A DNA stretch of 39,379 nucleotides from Actinomycetes bacterium (GCA_021851525.1 JAJZDA010000010.1:1-39379), one strand, 5' to 3'; positions 1-7,866 are shown, counted from the first letter of the stretch. Translations and numbers: made by a program. The notes: generated by a model not told the origin, from the letters alone.

Positions 1-123
1 CTTGACCCCATCCCTTCCACGGACCCCCCTCAACGCTCGATGAGCCATCGAAGGTCGCCGCCAGTTCGGACGGAAGTGGAGCCAAATCAAGCGTCCGCAC
101 TGGGGCCAACTCAGGCGTCCGCA
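1..123. mobile_element. Probable terminus of an IS21-type insertion sequence
   Basis: Two adjacent 24-bp direct repeats (76-99 and 100-123) match at 20 of 24 positions, each ending in GCGTCCGCA. Multiple direct repeats just inside an end that terminates 5'-TG...CA-3' are typical of IS21-family elements. The outer repeat ends CA at 123, which is where the integrase homology stops. No transposase frame is recognisable in the 75 bases outside the repeats, so the family assignment rests only on the end structure. The element body would lie to the left of the window. Confidence 0.45.
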
Positions 124-606
124 GCCAACATCGGCGGCGAGGGCGGCGTGGTGCAGTTGCTTGCGTGCCGCGGAGGCCTCCCAGTGGCGTCCAGCGGTAG
201 CGCCGTGGATCACACACAGGAACGCCCCGACCGGCAGTTGATGTCTGATCTCAAGCCACGGGTCGAGCTCGGACCATGCCCAGCGATCCATCCCGACTTC
301 GCGGCGTTTGCCGCCCTTGCCTCGTCGAACGAGCACGGCTCCGCGATCACGGTCTAGGTCGCTTTCCTGAAGCGCGAGCGCTTCGCTGATCCGCAGCCCG
401 GCGCGCCACAGGATCACAATCAGCGCCTTGAGCCGCCGCCCGTCAGAACTATCGCCCGCTATCCGCATCACTTCGACGATCTCCTCGACGGTTGGTGGAT
501 CGGCCGGATAGTGCTCGCCCTTGTTGCCGGGCGGTCGTCCGCGGTGATAGCCCGGCATCGTGGCCGGCGAGCGAAAGTGACCGGCGGCGTCCAGCAGGGG
601 TTCCAT
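1..606 (-). pseudogene. Tyrosine recombinase (integrase), truncated
   Basis: The reading frame opens at an ATG (606-604) preceded by a good GGAGG ribosome site and stays open to the window edge. Residues about 45-120 read as a XerC/D-type catalytic core: a helical stretch, then LWRAGLRISEAL with the first catalytic Arg, then a VRRGKGGKRREV strand pair containing the beta-hairpin Lys. Homology continues to about position 124, then turns into meaningless low-complexity protein exactly where two 24-bp direct repeats begin. The HxxR box and the nucleophilic Tyr expected in the C-terminal half are absent. I infer an integrase inactivated by insertion of a mobile element end. The N-terminal SAM-like domain is also very short (about 40 residues), so it may already have been a minimal integrase. 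Confidence 0.7.
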
Positions 607-631
607 GGTTCCTCCAGTGGTGGGGGGTTGC

Positions 632-667
632 TTGACAACCACCTGCTGTACTGCCATTGTGAGTACA
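632..667 (+). promoter_or_regulatory. Promoter and palindromic operator of the DUF1778/GNAT module
   Basis: TTGACA (632-637) is followed after 17 bp by a weak -10, CATTGT (655-660). A perfect inverted repeat TGTACT-N9-AGTACA (647-667) covers the -10 and reaches the first base of the antitoxin ATG. Ribbon-helix-helix antitoxins of this class normally bind such palindromes and repress their own operon. The predicted transcription start coincides with the ATG and no ribosome site precedes it, so the message is probably leaderless. Confidence 0.55.
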
Positions 668-945
668 TGTCAACGGTCAAAGAAGATCGCCTGCAGATCC
701 GGGTCAACCCCGCCGACAAGGCGCTGCTCGAGCGTGCGGCCGCCGCATCACACCTGAACGTGTCCTCGTTCGTAGTGCAGGCCGCCGCGTTGAAAGCCGA
801 AGAGGTTCTCGCGGAGCGATCAAGCATCCGCCTCTCACCAGAAGCCGCCACCGCGTTCAGCGAGGCACTGCAGAAGCCGGCGGAGGTCAACGACCGGCTC
901 GCGGCGGCACTGCGGCGCACGCGGAAGTTCAGCTGGCTTGACTGA
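667..945 (+). CDS. DUF1778 (TacA-type) antitoxin
   Basis: This 92-residue protein starts KEDRLQIRVNPADKALLERA, a ribbon-helix-helix DNA-binding fold, followed by a helix and an Ala-rich C-terminal arm ending FSWLD. That is the standard layout of the DUF1778/TacA family. The N-terminal half should dimerise and bind the operator; the C-terminal arm should wrap and neutralise the acetyltransferase toxin. An upstream in-frame extension is possible but runs through the promoter, so the ATG at 667 is preferred. The stop overlaps the start of the toxin gene by 8 bases, the translational coupling usual in toxin-antitoxin operons. Confidence 0.88.
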   Translation: MSTVKEDRLQIRVNPADKALLERAAAASHLNVSSFVVQAAALKAEEVLAERSSIRLSPEAATAFSEALQKPAEVNDRLAAALRRTRKFSWLD

Positions 946-1459
946 GCTGCGCCGGCCGACGCCACTGGACCCAGCGCTTCACAAACGCGATCAGTTCGAC
1001 AGCGGCGAACCGATCCTCGACGAATGGTTGCGCCGCTACGCCGGGCAAAACCGCCGCCGCGACACCGCCGCGACCTGGGTGATCGCTGACACCGACGACC
1101 TGATCGTGGCGTATGCGAGCGTCGCGATGACCGGCATCGACCGCTCCGCCGCCCCGCCCGATCTCGTCAAGGGCGCCCCCAACCCACTCCCAGCCCTACT
1201 GCTTGGCAGGCTCGCCGTCGACAAGCGCTACGCCAACCTCGGGATCGGCACCGCCCTCACAGCCCACGTGCTCGCCACCGCCGTCGAACTCAACGAGAAA
1301 GCCGCCTGCCGCGCAGTTGTCGTCACCGCGATCAACCAGAACGCCCGGACCTGGTGGCAGCGACTCGGGTTCCACCCGTTCTACCCCGACGACCCAGCAG
1401 AGCTCGACCTGTACCTACTGACCTCAGAGATCGAAGCGACCTTACGGAAGCTGCGATAG
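938..1459 (+). CDS. GNAT acetyltransferase toxin (TacT-type)
   Basis: This 173-residue GCN5-related acetyltransferase carries the signature FDSGEPILDEWL (residues 20-31) found in TacT/AtaT toxins. It also has the acetyl-CoA pyrophosphate loop RLAVDKRYANLGIG (91-104) and a C-terminal NQNARTWWQRLGFHPF. In this family the enzyme acetylates the amino group of charged tRNAs and stops translation. The TTG start at 938 overlaps the antitoxin's end, giving the usual antitoxin-first order. The enzyme looks intact. Its tRNA specificity cannot be read from the sequence. Confidence 0.88.
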   Translation: MTELRRPTPLDPALHKRDQFDSGEPILDEWLRRYAGQNRRRDTAATWVIADTDDLIVAYASVAMTGIDRSAAPPDLVKGAPNPLPALLLGRLAVDKRYANLGIGTALTAHVLATAVELNEKAACRAVVVTAINQNARTWWQRLGFHPFYPDDPAELDLYLLTSEIEATLRKLR

Positions 1460-1513
1460 CGCAAGCCGCGCAACGCGGGCGACCGGGGCCACCGTCTTGA
1501 GCTGCCTGTCGCG

Positions 1514-1912
1514 TTATGAAAGCGGGGCATTCCGGCGAGTTGGGCGCGTCGTGAAGCGGACGTAGTGCCCATCGGGATCGAAGATACGGAAGTCCGGCAG
1601 CCCCCATGGGCAGGAGGTCACATCCTCGGCGACCGGATGGCCGGCCGAGACGATGGCGGCACGCTCGGCCTTCAGATCGTCCACCTCGATCACGATTTCG
1701 ATCCCGGTGGGAACCGATCGCTGCGCCTGGTCAATGGGTTGCCAGGATTGGCTTGCCCCAATTCTCACCGAGCCTCGCCGAACCGAGACGTAAGGGATCG
1801 CATCAGCCCGCCGGTCTTGAACTAGCTCGAACCGCAGCACGGCCACATAGAAGTCAACGAACCGAGTGAGGTCGCTCGGGAACATCTCCACTCGCAGCGC
1901 GGGCTCACTCAT
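1514..1912 (-). CDS. VOC-superfamily (glyoxalase/bleomycin-resistance fold) protein
   Basis: This 132-residue protein holds a pair of beta-alpha-beta-beta-beta modules. The first begins VEMFPSDLTRFVDFYVAVLRFELV; the second ends WGLPDFRIFDPDGHYVRF, the usual terminal strand of single-domain VOC proteins. Members may be metal-dependent lyases, dioxygenases or drug-binding proteins; nothing here decides the substrate. TACGGT lies 9 nt upstream of the ATG and no ribosome site is seen, so a leaderless message is possible. It converges with the GNAT toxin gene, with 54 bases between the stops. Confidence 0.75.
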   Translation of the reverse strand: MSEPALRVEMFPSDLTRFVDFYVAVLRFELVQDRRADAIPYVSVRRGSVRIGASQSWQPIDQAQRSVPTGIEIVIEVDDLKAERAAIVSAGHPVAEDVTSCPWGLPDFRIFDPDGHYVRFTTRPTRRNAPLS

Positions 1913-2115
1913 ATCCGATGGACCGTATCGCGCGTGACCAACGCGAGTTCCGCGCTTGCGGGTGTTCCTGCGTTGTCTTCAGGATGCGTGTCGTGCGAGC
2001 AATGCGGATCTCGGTCGTCGGCCTAGTCTGGTCCTCGTGGCGAATGCGACCGTCCGCGTGTGACACCATCTCGTTGGTTCGGCCACCGGCTGGGTTGAGC
2101 GCTCGAAGTCTTCGT

Positions 2116-2125
2116 GAACCGGTTC
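2116..2125 (+). promoter_or_regulatory. Candidate ECF-type promoter element upstream of the sigma gene
   Basis: The perfect 10-bp palindrome GAACCGGTTC lies 25 bases before the sigma-factor ATG. The GAACC part resembles the -35 element recognised by many ECF sigma factors, which often drive their own gene. No clear matching -10 was found, so this is only suggestive. The rest of the gap from 1913 shows no gene. Confidence 0.25.
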
Positions 2126-2150
2126 GCGGGCTGCGGCCACTTAATAGGCG

Positions 2151-2735
2151 ATGGCTGGCATTGACACTGAAGATGACCGCGCACCCGCCGGGCGCTCATC
2201 CAAGGACTGGGGCGCTTTCTTCGACGCTCACCACAACGCGATCTGGCGCTACCTGTGCCACAGAGCCGGCCCAACCGTCGCGGATGATCTCGCGGGCGAG
2301 GTGTTCCTTCGGGCGTTGCGCTCTGGCTCACCACCAAGCTCGGGGAGCGAGCGTGCGTGGCTGTATGGGACCGCGACCAACCTGCTTCGGGAACGCTCCC
2401 GCAAGGAGATCAGGCATCTTCGGGCTTACGCCAGGCTGAACGTCCCGGTCGAGGATGTGTTGGACCAGGATGCCGTCGTAGATCGTCTTGATGCCGCTCA
2501 GCTGGCGCCAACCGTCGCCGTTGAGCTAGCGAAGCTGGAGCCGAACGACCGAGACACTCTCCTGCTGTACGCGTTGACTGAACTGGATTACGCGGGGATC
2601 GCAGTCGCAACCGGGGCGCCGGTTGGGACTGTTCGGTCGCGGCTGCATCGGGTGCGTCGTCGTTTGCGGCAGACGATCGGCGAACTGGACATTGACCCCG
2701 CCGGGACGGGCACGACAGAACCGAGGACGGCATGA
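2151..2735 (+). CDS. RNA polymerase sigma factor, ECF (sigma-70 family)
   Basis: This 194-residue protein has both ECF core domains. Region 2 is around residues 20-70 (FFDAHHNAIWRYLCHR..ADDLAGEVFLRAL, then RAWLYGTATNLL). Region 4 is around 120-170 (NDRDTLLLYALTELDYAGIA followed by the helix-turn-helix GAPVGTVRSRLHRVRRRLRQ). It would direct RNA polymerase to a small stress- or signal-specific regulon. Its last bases overlap the ATG of the next gene (ATGA, 2732-2735), so the two are translationally coupled. That neighbour has a short cytoplasmic part and one membrane segment, the place where an anti-sigma factor normally sits. Confidence 0.88.
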   Translation: MAGIDTEDDRAPAGRSSKDWGAFFDAHHNAIWRYLCHRAGPTVADDLAGEVFLRALRSGSPPSSGSERAWLYGTATNLLRERSRKEIRHLRAYARLNVPVEDVLDQDAVVDRLDAAQLAPTVAVELAKLEPNDRDTLLLYALTELDYAGIAVATGAPVGTVRSRLHRVRRRLRQTIGELDIDPAGTGTTEPRTA

Positions 2736-3634
2736 ACCAAGACATCGACATCGAGATCGTCCGCTCGATCATGTTCGAGCCGGGCGCCCCGAACCCCGCG
2801 GCCCGGGACGGCGCACGCGCACGGTTCATCGCGAACGCCGACAGCCCCATGGCTCTCAGGCCTCGTCGCGTCGCTTGGCTTCGTCGCAAGATCAGGATCG
2901 CCGGGATCGGAGTGCCGGTTGGCGCGCTCGGGGTCCTCTCCACCGCCGCAGCTACGGCTGCCGTGACGTTGAGCGCGACGAGTCTCTTCCAGCTCAACCC
3001 GCAGATCAGCCTGGATGGACACGGGAACGGCATCGAGACCGTGGTTCCGTCGAGCGTCGCGCAGGTCGCCACCACAGCGATCCCCGACTACGGCACCGTC
3101 GAGTTCTGGGCGGCCAGCACCTCGCAGAACGGATTCTGCTTCGCGCTGAAACTCCCCGCTGGTACGTGGGCTGGCTACGCCCACGGGGACGCTTCGGTGT
3201 CGGCCGACGGCTTCTCCGGCGGCGTAGTCCCGGGCTGCGTCGAACCGAATCAGCAACAGATCGTCGAGCACAGCGCGGCCCAGAGCATCGCGCCGCCCCG
3301 GTCGCTCGAGGTTCAGTACGACGTGGTCCGCAACGACTCAGGCAAGTTCTGGGACATCTACTTCGGTTACGTCACTGCGGACGGAACCGCGGCGACTGTC
3401 CGGGACCCCTTAACGGGCACAACCACGGACATCACGAACGACGGCTATTACGCGCTCGCAGTGCCCGAGCACGGACAGCCAGGCCCACCGCCGAACACGA
3501 CCCTCTGCGGCGGCTGCGACGCGGACTACCTCCAGGTGTTGAACTCCGCCGGCCAGGAACTGCAGCCCGACTACACGGCCGGCAAGCTACTACCCGGCTA
3601 CAGCCTCGGACCATCCGCCGGACAGACGCCATAG
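2732..3634 (+). CDS. Single-pass membrane protein, putative anti-sigma partner
   Basis: The 300-residue protein has a cytoplasmic N-terminal part of about 55 residues, rich in Arg toward the membrane. One transmembrane segment follows (about 56-80, IAGIGVPVGALGVLSTAAATAAV), then an extracellular domain of about 215 residues. The outer domain has four visible Cys: one in GFCFAL, one in VPGCVEP and two in LCGGC. They could form disulfides. I do not recognise a named family and see no classical zinc anti-sigma HxxxCxxC motif. Coupling to the ECF gene makes an anti-sigma role likely, and similar sigma/CU044_5270-like pairs exist in actinobacteria. That is inference from context, not from a domain match. 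Confidence 0.6.
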   Translation: MNQDIDIEIVRSIMFEPGAPNPAARDGARARFIANADSPMALRPRRVAWLRRKIRIAGIGVPVGALGVLSTAAATAAVTLSATSLFQLNPQISLDGHGNGIETVVPSSVAQVATTAIPDYGTVEFWAASTSQNGFCFALKLPAGTWAGYAHGDASVSADGFSGGVVPGCVEPNQQQIVEHSAAQSIAPPRSLEVQYDVVRNDSGKFWDIYFGYVTADGTAATVRDPLTGTTTDITNDGYYALAVPEHGQPGPPPNTTLCGGCDADYLQVLNSAGQELQPDYTAGKLLPGYSLGPSAGQTP

Positions 3635-4424
3635 ACACCGAGCAGCCGCGCGGCCTCCGCGCAAGAAGGCGCTTGGGAGGCGGCGCGGTGGAGCTTGCCT
3701 TCTGGTCTCATGGCCCACGGTTCAAGCGATCGCGGTGATCATGCCAGGACGCTTTGCCAGCTCCAGACGAACCGGCTGCCGACGATCCGTATGAGCCGAT
3801 ACCAGCCTGGCGGCGAAAGCAGGTCACGCAGGCCACGCGGCCATCGACCCGCTCGTCGCCAGAAGCGCAACGGGCGAAGGAGAGAAGTGCAACGGGCGAC
3901 GGAGGTATGGGCGGTCAGGATTGCGCTGGACCGGCCCGTTGGCTGCGGTCGGCTGGGGCGATCGTCATGAGGACGTCAACAAGACCGGTGAGCGCGGGCA
4001 TGCCCGGCGACCGGCGACGGTGACGATCTGCCTGCCCGATGCGCCGCTCACGAGGATCGACGCACAGGCAAACGCCGACGGCGTCTGCGCCGCAGCCGCC
4101 CAGGAGCACGCCGTGTGACGCCCCCGGTCAGTCTCCTCACCGCATGTCCGGTCAAGCGGAGAAGTCGATGGCAGTCGGGACGCACTCCCGCTCAAGGGCG
4201 ACACACCGAACAACCGACAGCAGCGCGGTTCACTCGGCCGCGGGAGCGGCAACCACGCCGCCCCAGAATCGGTCTGTGGTGGCGTCCGATGCGCCGCTCC
4301 CGCTGCGGCTGACCTGCGTCGAATCTCGTGGTGCCTGGCGCGCACCGAGATCACGGATCAGGAGACCTCGGCTGCCAATGGCGGACTCCCGCCGGCAGGC
4401 ACGGGACATCTGGAGCGAGCGTCA
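3635..4424. other. 790-bp region with no convincing gene
   Basis: Several open frames exist on both strands. None has the strong third-position GC bias, a ribosome site or a recognisable motif, and their translations are Arg/Pro/Ser-rich as expected for antisense frames. No RNA gene or repeat array was seen. It could be decayed coding sequence between the sigma operon and the convergent reductase. Confidence 0.5.
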
Positions 4425-5396
4425 TCAGAGCCCCAGAAGGCCGAGGTCGCGGAGGCTGTCGACGGTTTCGGTGATCGTAGTCATGGCGGGACGCGGGCGC
4501 CAGCCCAGGTCTCGCTTGGCCCGGTCGTTGTGAATCGTGAGCGGCACCGGATCCTCTCCAGGCGCCTCTGTGAGAGTCGTCTTTTCGCCGGCGTTGCCGA
4601 GGTGATCACGGATCCCCTGGGCGAGGTCCAGCCAGGTCATGGTCGGGCCGTCGGCCAGCAGCAGATACCGGTTGCCGGCCGCAGTCGGAACCTCCGCGGC
4701 TTTGAGGTGCGCGACAGCGACGTCGCGCACGTCAGCGACACCGAAGCGCTGGCGCGGCAACGCCGGCATCGTGCCCTCGGCGATCGCCTTGACGGCGGCC
4801 AGCGAGGACCGCACTGACCCGACTAGAGTCGGTCCGATGATGAAGGTCGGGTTGAGGACGACAAGCTCTGTATCCCCACCCTCAAGACCAATGAAGTCCC
4901 AGGCTGCGCGCTCAGCGACCGCCTTGGAGCGCGGGTACGGAGCCAGACCTGGCGTGTCGGGGTCGGTCCAGTCCTCTTCTGTGTAGTTGCGGACCGCCTT
5001 GGGCGAATAGCCCACCGCGGCGAACGATGATGTCAGCACGACTCTCCGCGCGCCGACATCGCGGGCCGCTCGCAGCACGCGCAGGGTGCCCTCACGTGCG
5101 GGGTTGATCAACTCGTCGGGGTTCTCAGGCTGACGTGACGGGATCGGCGAGGCGACGTGATGGACCTCCTCGATCCCAGCTGCGGCAGACAGCCAGCCTG
5201 CGTCGCTGCTCAGATCGGCGCTGATGACTTCCAGCGCGCCGTCCTTGACCTCGGCGCGCGAGATTGCCTCGCGCACCTCACGCTCGCCCGTGTCGGAGCG
5301 CACCGTCGCACGCACCTCGTGCCCCTCGGAGAGGAGCATCGTGATCAGCCACGTCGCGAGGTACCCGTTTGCTCCTGTAACCAGAACCTTGCTCAT
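4425..5396 (-). CDS. Extended SDR / NAD-dependent epimerase-type reductase
   Basis: This 323-residue protein starts with a Rossmann fold carrying TGANGYLA (residues 7-14). It has the SDR catalytic residues: Ser at 123/124 (LTSSFAAVGYS) and YPRSK (Tyr154, Lys158). The overall pattern resembles dihydroflavonol-4-reductase/cinnamoyl-CoA reductase-like aldehyde or ketone reductases using NADP(H). The ATG at 5396 is chosen because MSKVLVTG is the conserved beginning and because it overlaps the stop of the MerR gene (ATGA). A longer frame from 5444 would bury that overlap. The pair is therefore an operon and the reductase is probably the main target of the MerR regulator. Substrate unknown. Confidence 0.85.
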   Translation of the reverse strand: MSKVLVTGANGYLATWLITMLLSEGHEVRATVRSDTGEREVREAISRAEVKDGALEVISADLSSDAGWLSAAAGIEEVHHVASPIPSRQPENPDELINPAREGTLRVLRAARDVGARRVVLTSSFAAVGYSPKAVRNYTEEDWTDPDTPGLAPYPRSKAVAERAAWDFIGLEGGDTELVVLNPTFIIGPTLVGSVRSSLAAVKAIAEGTMPALPRQRFGVADVRDVAVAHLKAAEVPTAAGNRYLLLADGPTMTWLDLAQGIRDHLGNAGEKTTLTEAPGEDPVPLTIHNDRAKRDLGWRPRPAMTTITETVDSLRDLGLLGL

Positions 5397-5836
5397 CCCA
5401 GGATCGCCTCCTCCAAGCGCGGGAGCATCTCCTGCACCGCGCAATTTGCCATTGCCTCAGCAGCTGCGTCGCCACGCTCACGCGCGTCCCACAGTGCCGC
5501 CTTTGCGCGCAGGTAGCCAAGATGGACCTGCAGCGTTTCGATCTGCTGCTCAATGCGCTCGGCGTGCCCCAGCAGCAGGTCACGCTGAGCACCAGCACGA
5601 ACGTTGCCGAGCGCACGGTTTGCCTGATAGATGCGCATGTCCTCAATCCCGACGCCCATCGCGCGCAGGCAGGCGAGCGCCTGCAAGGTATCGAGGTCCT
5701 CCTCGCGGTAGCGGCGATGCCGGCTGCTGGGGTCGCGTGAGATCGGACCGATCAGCCCGATCTCCTCGTAGTAGCGCAGCGTCGGTTCGCTCAGCCCGCT
5801 GCGCCGCGCTGCATCCTGAATCGTCAGAGCTGTCAT
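5393..5836 (-). CDS. MerR-family transcriptional regulator
   Basis: The 147-residue protein opens with the MerR winged helix (LTIQDAARRSGLSEPTLRYY, then the HRRYREEDLDTL wing). A long dimerisation helix rich in Glu, Gln and Arg follows (residues about 80-130). There is no cluster of Cys residues for metal sensing, so it more likely responds to an organic or redox signal, as MerR proteins next to SDR reductases often do. It is the first gene of a two-gene operon with the reductase. The promoter just upstream has the 19-bp spacer typical of MerR-controlled promoters, which suggests self-regulation of the whole operon. Confidence 0.88.
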   Translation of the reverse strand: MTALTIQDAARRSGLSEPTLRYYEEIGLIGPISRDPSSRHRRYREEDLDTLQALACLRAMGVGIEDMRIYQANRALGNVRAGAQRDLLLGHAERIEQQIETLQVHLGYLRAKAALWDARERGDAAAEAMANCAVQEMLPRLEEAILG

Positions 5837-5842
5837 GACGAC

Positions 5843-5873
5843 AGCAAAACAGACCTCAAGCGCTTGAAGTCAA
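5843..5873 (-). promoter_or_regulatory. MerR-type promoter with 19-bp spacer and central palindrome
   Basis: On the minus strand TTGACT (5873-5868) and TTTGCT (5848-5843) are separated by exactly 19 bp, the over-long spacer that MerR proteins correct by distorting DNA. The perfect 12-bp palindrome TCAAGCGCTTGA (5856-5867) lies in the spacer next to the -35. The -10 ends 6 nt before the merR ATG, so the transcript probably begins at the start codon. Confidence 0.65.
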
Positions 5874-6158
5874 GGGGCTCGAGAAGAAAAATCTGCCGGC
5901 ACAGGCAGACGCGCCCCCACGGCAGCCATCGACCCGGCAACGGGAGCGACTCTCAGATGACCGCTGCAGGCGTCGAGGGCCAGCGAAGTCGCAGGGCGCG
6001 GCGCCGTCCAATCCGTCAGTCACCGGTCGCGATGCGCTGCGTGGCCCGCGCTTGACCGGATCAGTCGACCGGTCGAGCGCTTCGGCCTGGTCGATACCGA
6101 CCGAGGTGCGCGCGTCGACGCCCGCGCTCCGGCGGCGCTCACTCTGACCTGCGCCACC

Positions 6159-6199
6159 CTGGGGGAGAAAGCCGTCGTGGCGACGGCTTTCTCCCCCAG
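6159..6199. repeat. Dispersed hairpin repeat, copy A
   Basis: A perfect 19-bp inverted repeat starting CTGGGGGAGAAAG and ending CTTTCTCCCCCAG encloses a TGG loop. A second element at 25260-25310 shares the same outer arms, the CACCC flank and the TGG loop centre. Presence in two unrelated gaps argues for a genome-wide repeat family rather than a simple terminator. No T-tract follows. Confidence 0.75.
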
Positions 6200-6348
6200 C
6201 GACTCACGGGATCTGGCCGTTGTCTGCGACCGCACAGACAACGCGCCGCACCGGATCCAGGGCGATCCCGCCTCTGCGCGCATCCCCCAGGGTCGTGGTG
6301 GTTCCGGAAGCAGTTGCGCTGATCACCTCGACCCCGCCCGCCGACGAC

Positions 6349-6443
6349 CGATCCGGCGGCGGCGCACCGATCCGGCGGCGGCGCACCGATCCGGCGGCGG
6401 CGCACCGATCCGGCGGCGGCGCACCGGTCCGGCGGCGGCGGCC
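6349..6443. repeat. Tandem array, 19-bp unit, about 5 copies
   Basis: Four identical 19-bp units beginning CGATCCGGCGG run from 6349 to 6424 and a diverged fifth follows. The unit length is not a multiple of three and no gene spans it. The array ends about 57 bases before the cupin ATG, so it sits in or next to that gene's promoter region. Confidence 0.9.
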
Positions 6444-6500
6444 GGCGTCTGCGGCTAGGGTTCCGAAGATCGTGTGTTCGCTGTCAAGCAAGGAGATCCC

Positions 6501-6893
6501 ATGTCCCGTTTCGCGAAGGTGAATCTGCTCGAGGTTGAGGACTCTGTCGCGGGCCGCGTCGAAGGGCTCGAGGGTCGGTTCGGCCGCAAGCACCTGGACT
6601 CCCGTGACCTCGGGGTGAGTCTGTTCCGGTACGCGGCGAACCTGCGCAGCCCGATGGCACACAGCCACAAGGAGCAGGAGGAGGCTTACGTCGTGGTCTC
6701 CGGCTCAGGCCGGATCCTGCTCGATGACGAGGTGCAGGAGATCCGGATGTGGGATGTCATCCGCGTCGCTCCCGAGGTGGTCCGAGCATTTGAGGCAGGC
6801 CCCGACGGTCTCGATGTGATCGCCGTCGGTGGACCGAAGCCCGAGGAGGGCGACGGCGTGCGCGCTGAGGCCAGCTGGCCGGACTCCCAGTAG
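6501..6893 (+). CDS. Small cupin-domain protein
   Basis: This 130-residue single-domain cupin has the first motif HSHKEQEEAYVVVSG (His54, His56 and Glu60/61 as likely metal ligands) and the second around GRILLDDEVQEIRMWDVIRVAPEVVRAFEAG. The usual second-motif His is not obvious, with V-R-A-F in its place, so metal binding may be partial. The start is fixed by AAGGAG five bases upstream of the ATG; a longer frame from 6474 ignores this site. Small cupins of this kind may be enzymes or ligand sensors. Nothing nearby indicates a pathway. Confidence 0.78.
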   Translation: MSRFAKVNLLEVEDSVAGRVEGLEGRFGRKHLDSRDLGVSLFRYAANLRSPMAHSHKEQEEAYVVVSGSGRILLDDEVQEIRMWDVIRVAPEVVRAFEAGPDGLDVIAVGGPKPEEGDGVRAEASWPDSQ

Positions 6894-7010
6894 TCCGAGG
6901 GGCCCCGCGGGCGACGCTGCACGCACCCCGGGCGTCCGTCGGACACCCACCGTCAGGAGCCTGACCCGGTGAGGTGACGGAAGCGACGAGAGTGATCGCG
7001 CAGGCTCAGC

Positions 7011-7110
7011 CACGACTGAGCCTGCGCCGCGAGGCCAGGCCCAGCCACGGCTGAGCTGGGGCCGCGAGCCCAGGCCCGGGCCACGGCTGAGCTGGGCCTG
7101 CGCTCGCGGC
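7011..7110. repeat. Degenerate direct repeats, about 35-bp unit
   Basis: About three imperfect copies of a unit containing CCACGGCTGAGCTGGG lie between the cupin and the convergent reductase. Each unit can fold on itself (GGCTGAGC paired with GCTCAGCC). They may act as a bidirectional terminator for the two converging genes, but no T-tract is present. Confidence 0.5.
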
Positions 7111-7665
7111 TCAGCCCCGGCTCAGCCGGTGGCGTTCGTAGATCACTCCCGAGGCGAAGGTTCTGCTCTCCAGCAACTCCAGCGCGATGCTCTGCGTCAG
7201 CGGCGGGAGAAATGCCGTGCCTCCGCCGACGATCACCGGGCAGCGGAAGATCCGCAGCTCATCGATCAGCCCGAGCCGCAGAGCACCCGCGGCGAGGCCG
7301 GCGCCGCCGATCTCAACCGGTCTGTCGGTGGCGGCGAGCACGGCTCCGAGTTCCTCCCCCACCGACGCCGTGGCCAGTCGAGCGTTGCCCTGAACCGTGC
7401 GCAGCGTGTGGCTGAAGACCACCTTCGGCAGCGCGCTCCAGACCTCGGCAAACGCCGCCTGCAGCGCCGTCCGGCGCAGCGACGGATCGGTCTCCCACAC
7501 GAGCATCGTCTCGTAGAGCCTGCGCCCGCAGAGATGGGCACCCAGCTCACGCACGCGGGACAGATGAAACGCGAACAGCTCATCGTCGGGCGCGGTCCAG
7601 TCGAACCGGCCATCGCGGTCAGCGATGAAGCCGTCGACAGAAACGCTGATCGAATAGATCAGCAA
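7111..7665 (-). CDS. Dihydrofolate reductase-family (RibD C-terminal-like) protein
   Basis: The 184-residue protein begins MLIYSISVSVDGFIADRDG, the first strand and loop of the RibD C-terminal/DHFR fold. It continues with CGRRLYETM and ends with strand motifs EIGGAGLAAGAL and PVIVGGGTAFLPP, where the GGG contacts the nicotinamide nucleotide. Members of this family are stand-alone NADPH reductases of mostly unknown substrate and are not confirmed to act on dihydrofolate or riboflavin precursors. It is alone on its strand. The 200 bases upstream, to the next plus-strand gene, hold no other frame. Confidence 0.85.
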   Translation of the reverse strand: MLIYSISVSVDGFIADRDGRFDWTAPDDELFAFHLSRVRELGAHLCGRRLYETMLVWETDPSLRRTALQAAFAEVWSALPKVVFSHTLRTVQGNARLATASVGEELGAVLAATDRPVEIGGAGLAAGALRLGLIDELRIFRCPVIVGGGTAFLPPLTQSIALELLESRTFASGVIYERHRLSRG

Positions 7666-7866
7666 GGCTCCCGCCGCGTCGCGGCTCCGCAGCAGCGGGC
7701 GCGGATCTTGGTGAGGTGAACCACGGGCGAAGCTTATGGCCTCCCGCTCACTGATTTTGGGGTGCTAAGCTTGACGAACCTTGGACAAGACTTGTACAGC
7801 GACGGACTCCGGCGGTCCCGGCCGCAGCCGATCTCCGCGCCCAGCACCGCAGCGGCGGGCCGGTCA

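Larger units (their letters stand above)
5874..6500. other. Gene-free interval with hairpin repeat and tandem array
   Basis: No plausible coding sequence lies between the MerR promoter and the cupin start. The interval contains a long perfect hairpin (6159-6199) and a 19-bp tandem array (6349-6443). It also has a possible cupin promoter element TAGGGT around 6456-6461 and the cupin ribosome site AAGGAG (6490-6495). Confidence 0.5.

Noticed and set aside
40-357. Plus-strand frame in the left-end region
   Set aside because: It crosses the IS-end repeats and is antisense to the integrase. No family resemblance.
3754-4533. Several overlapping frames between the sigma operon and the reductase
   Set aside because: No third-position GC bias, ribosome site or motif. 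Treated as non-coding.
6349-6443. Possible CRISPR array
   Set aside because: Units are contiguous with no unique spacers, and no cas gene is near. The same holds for the arrays at 10057, 14909, 18771, 25403 and 32425.
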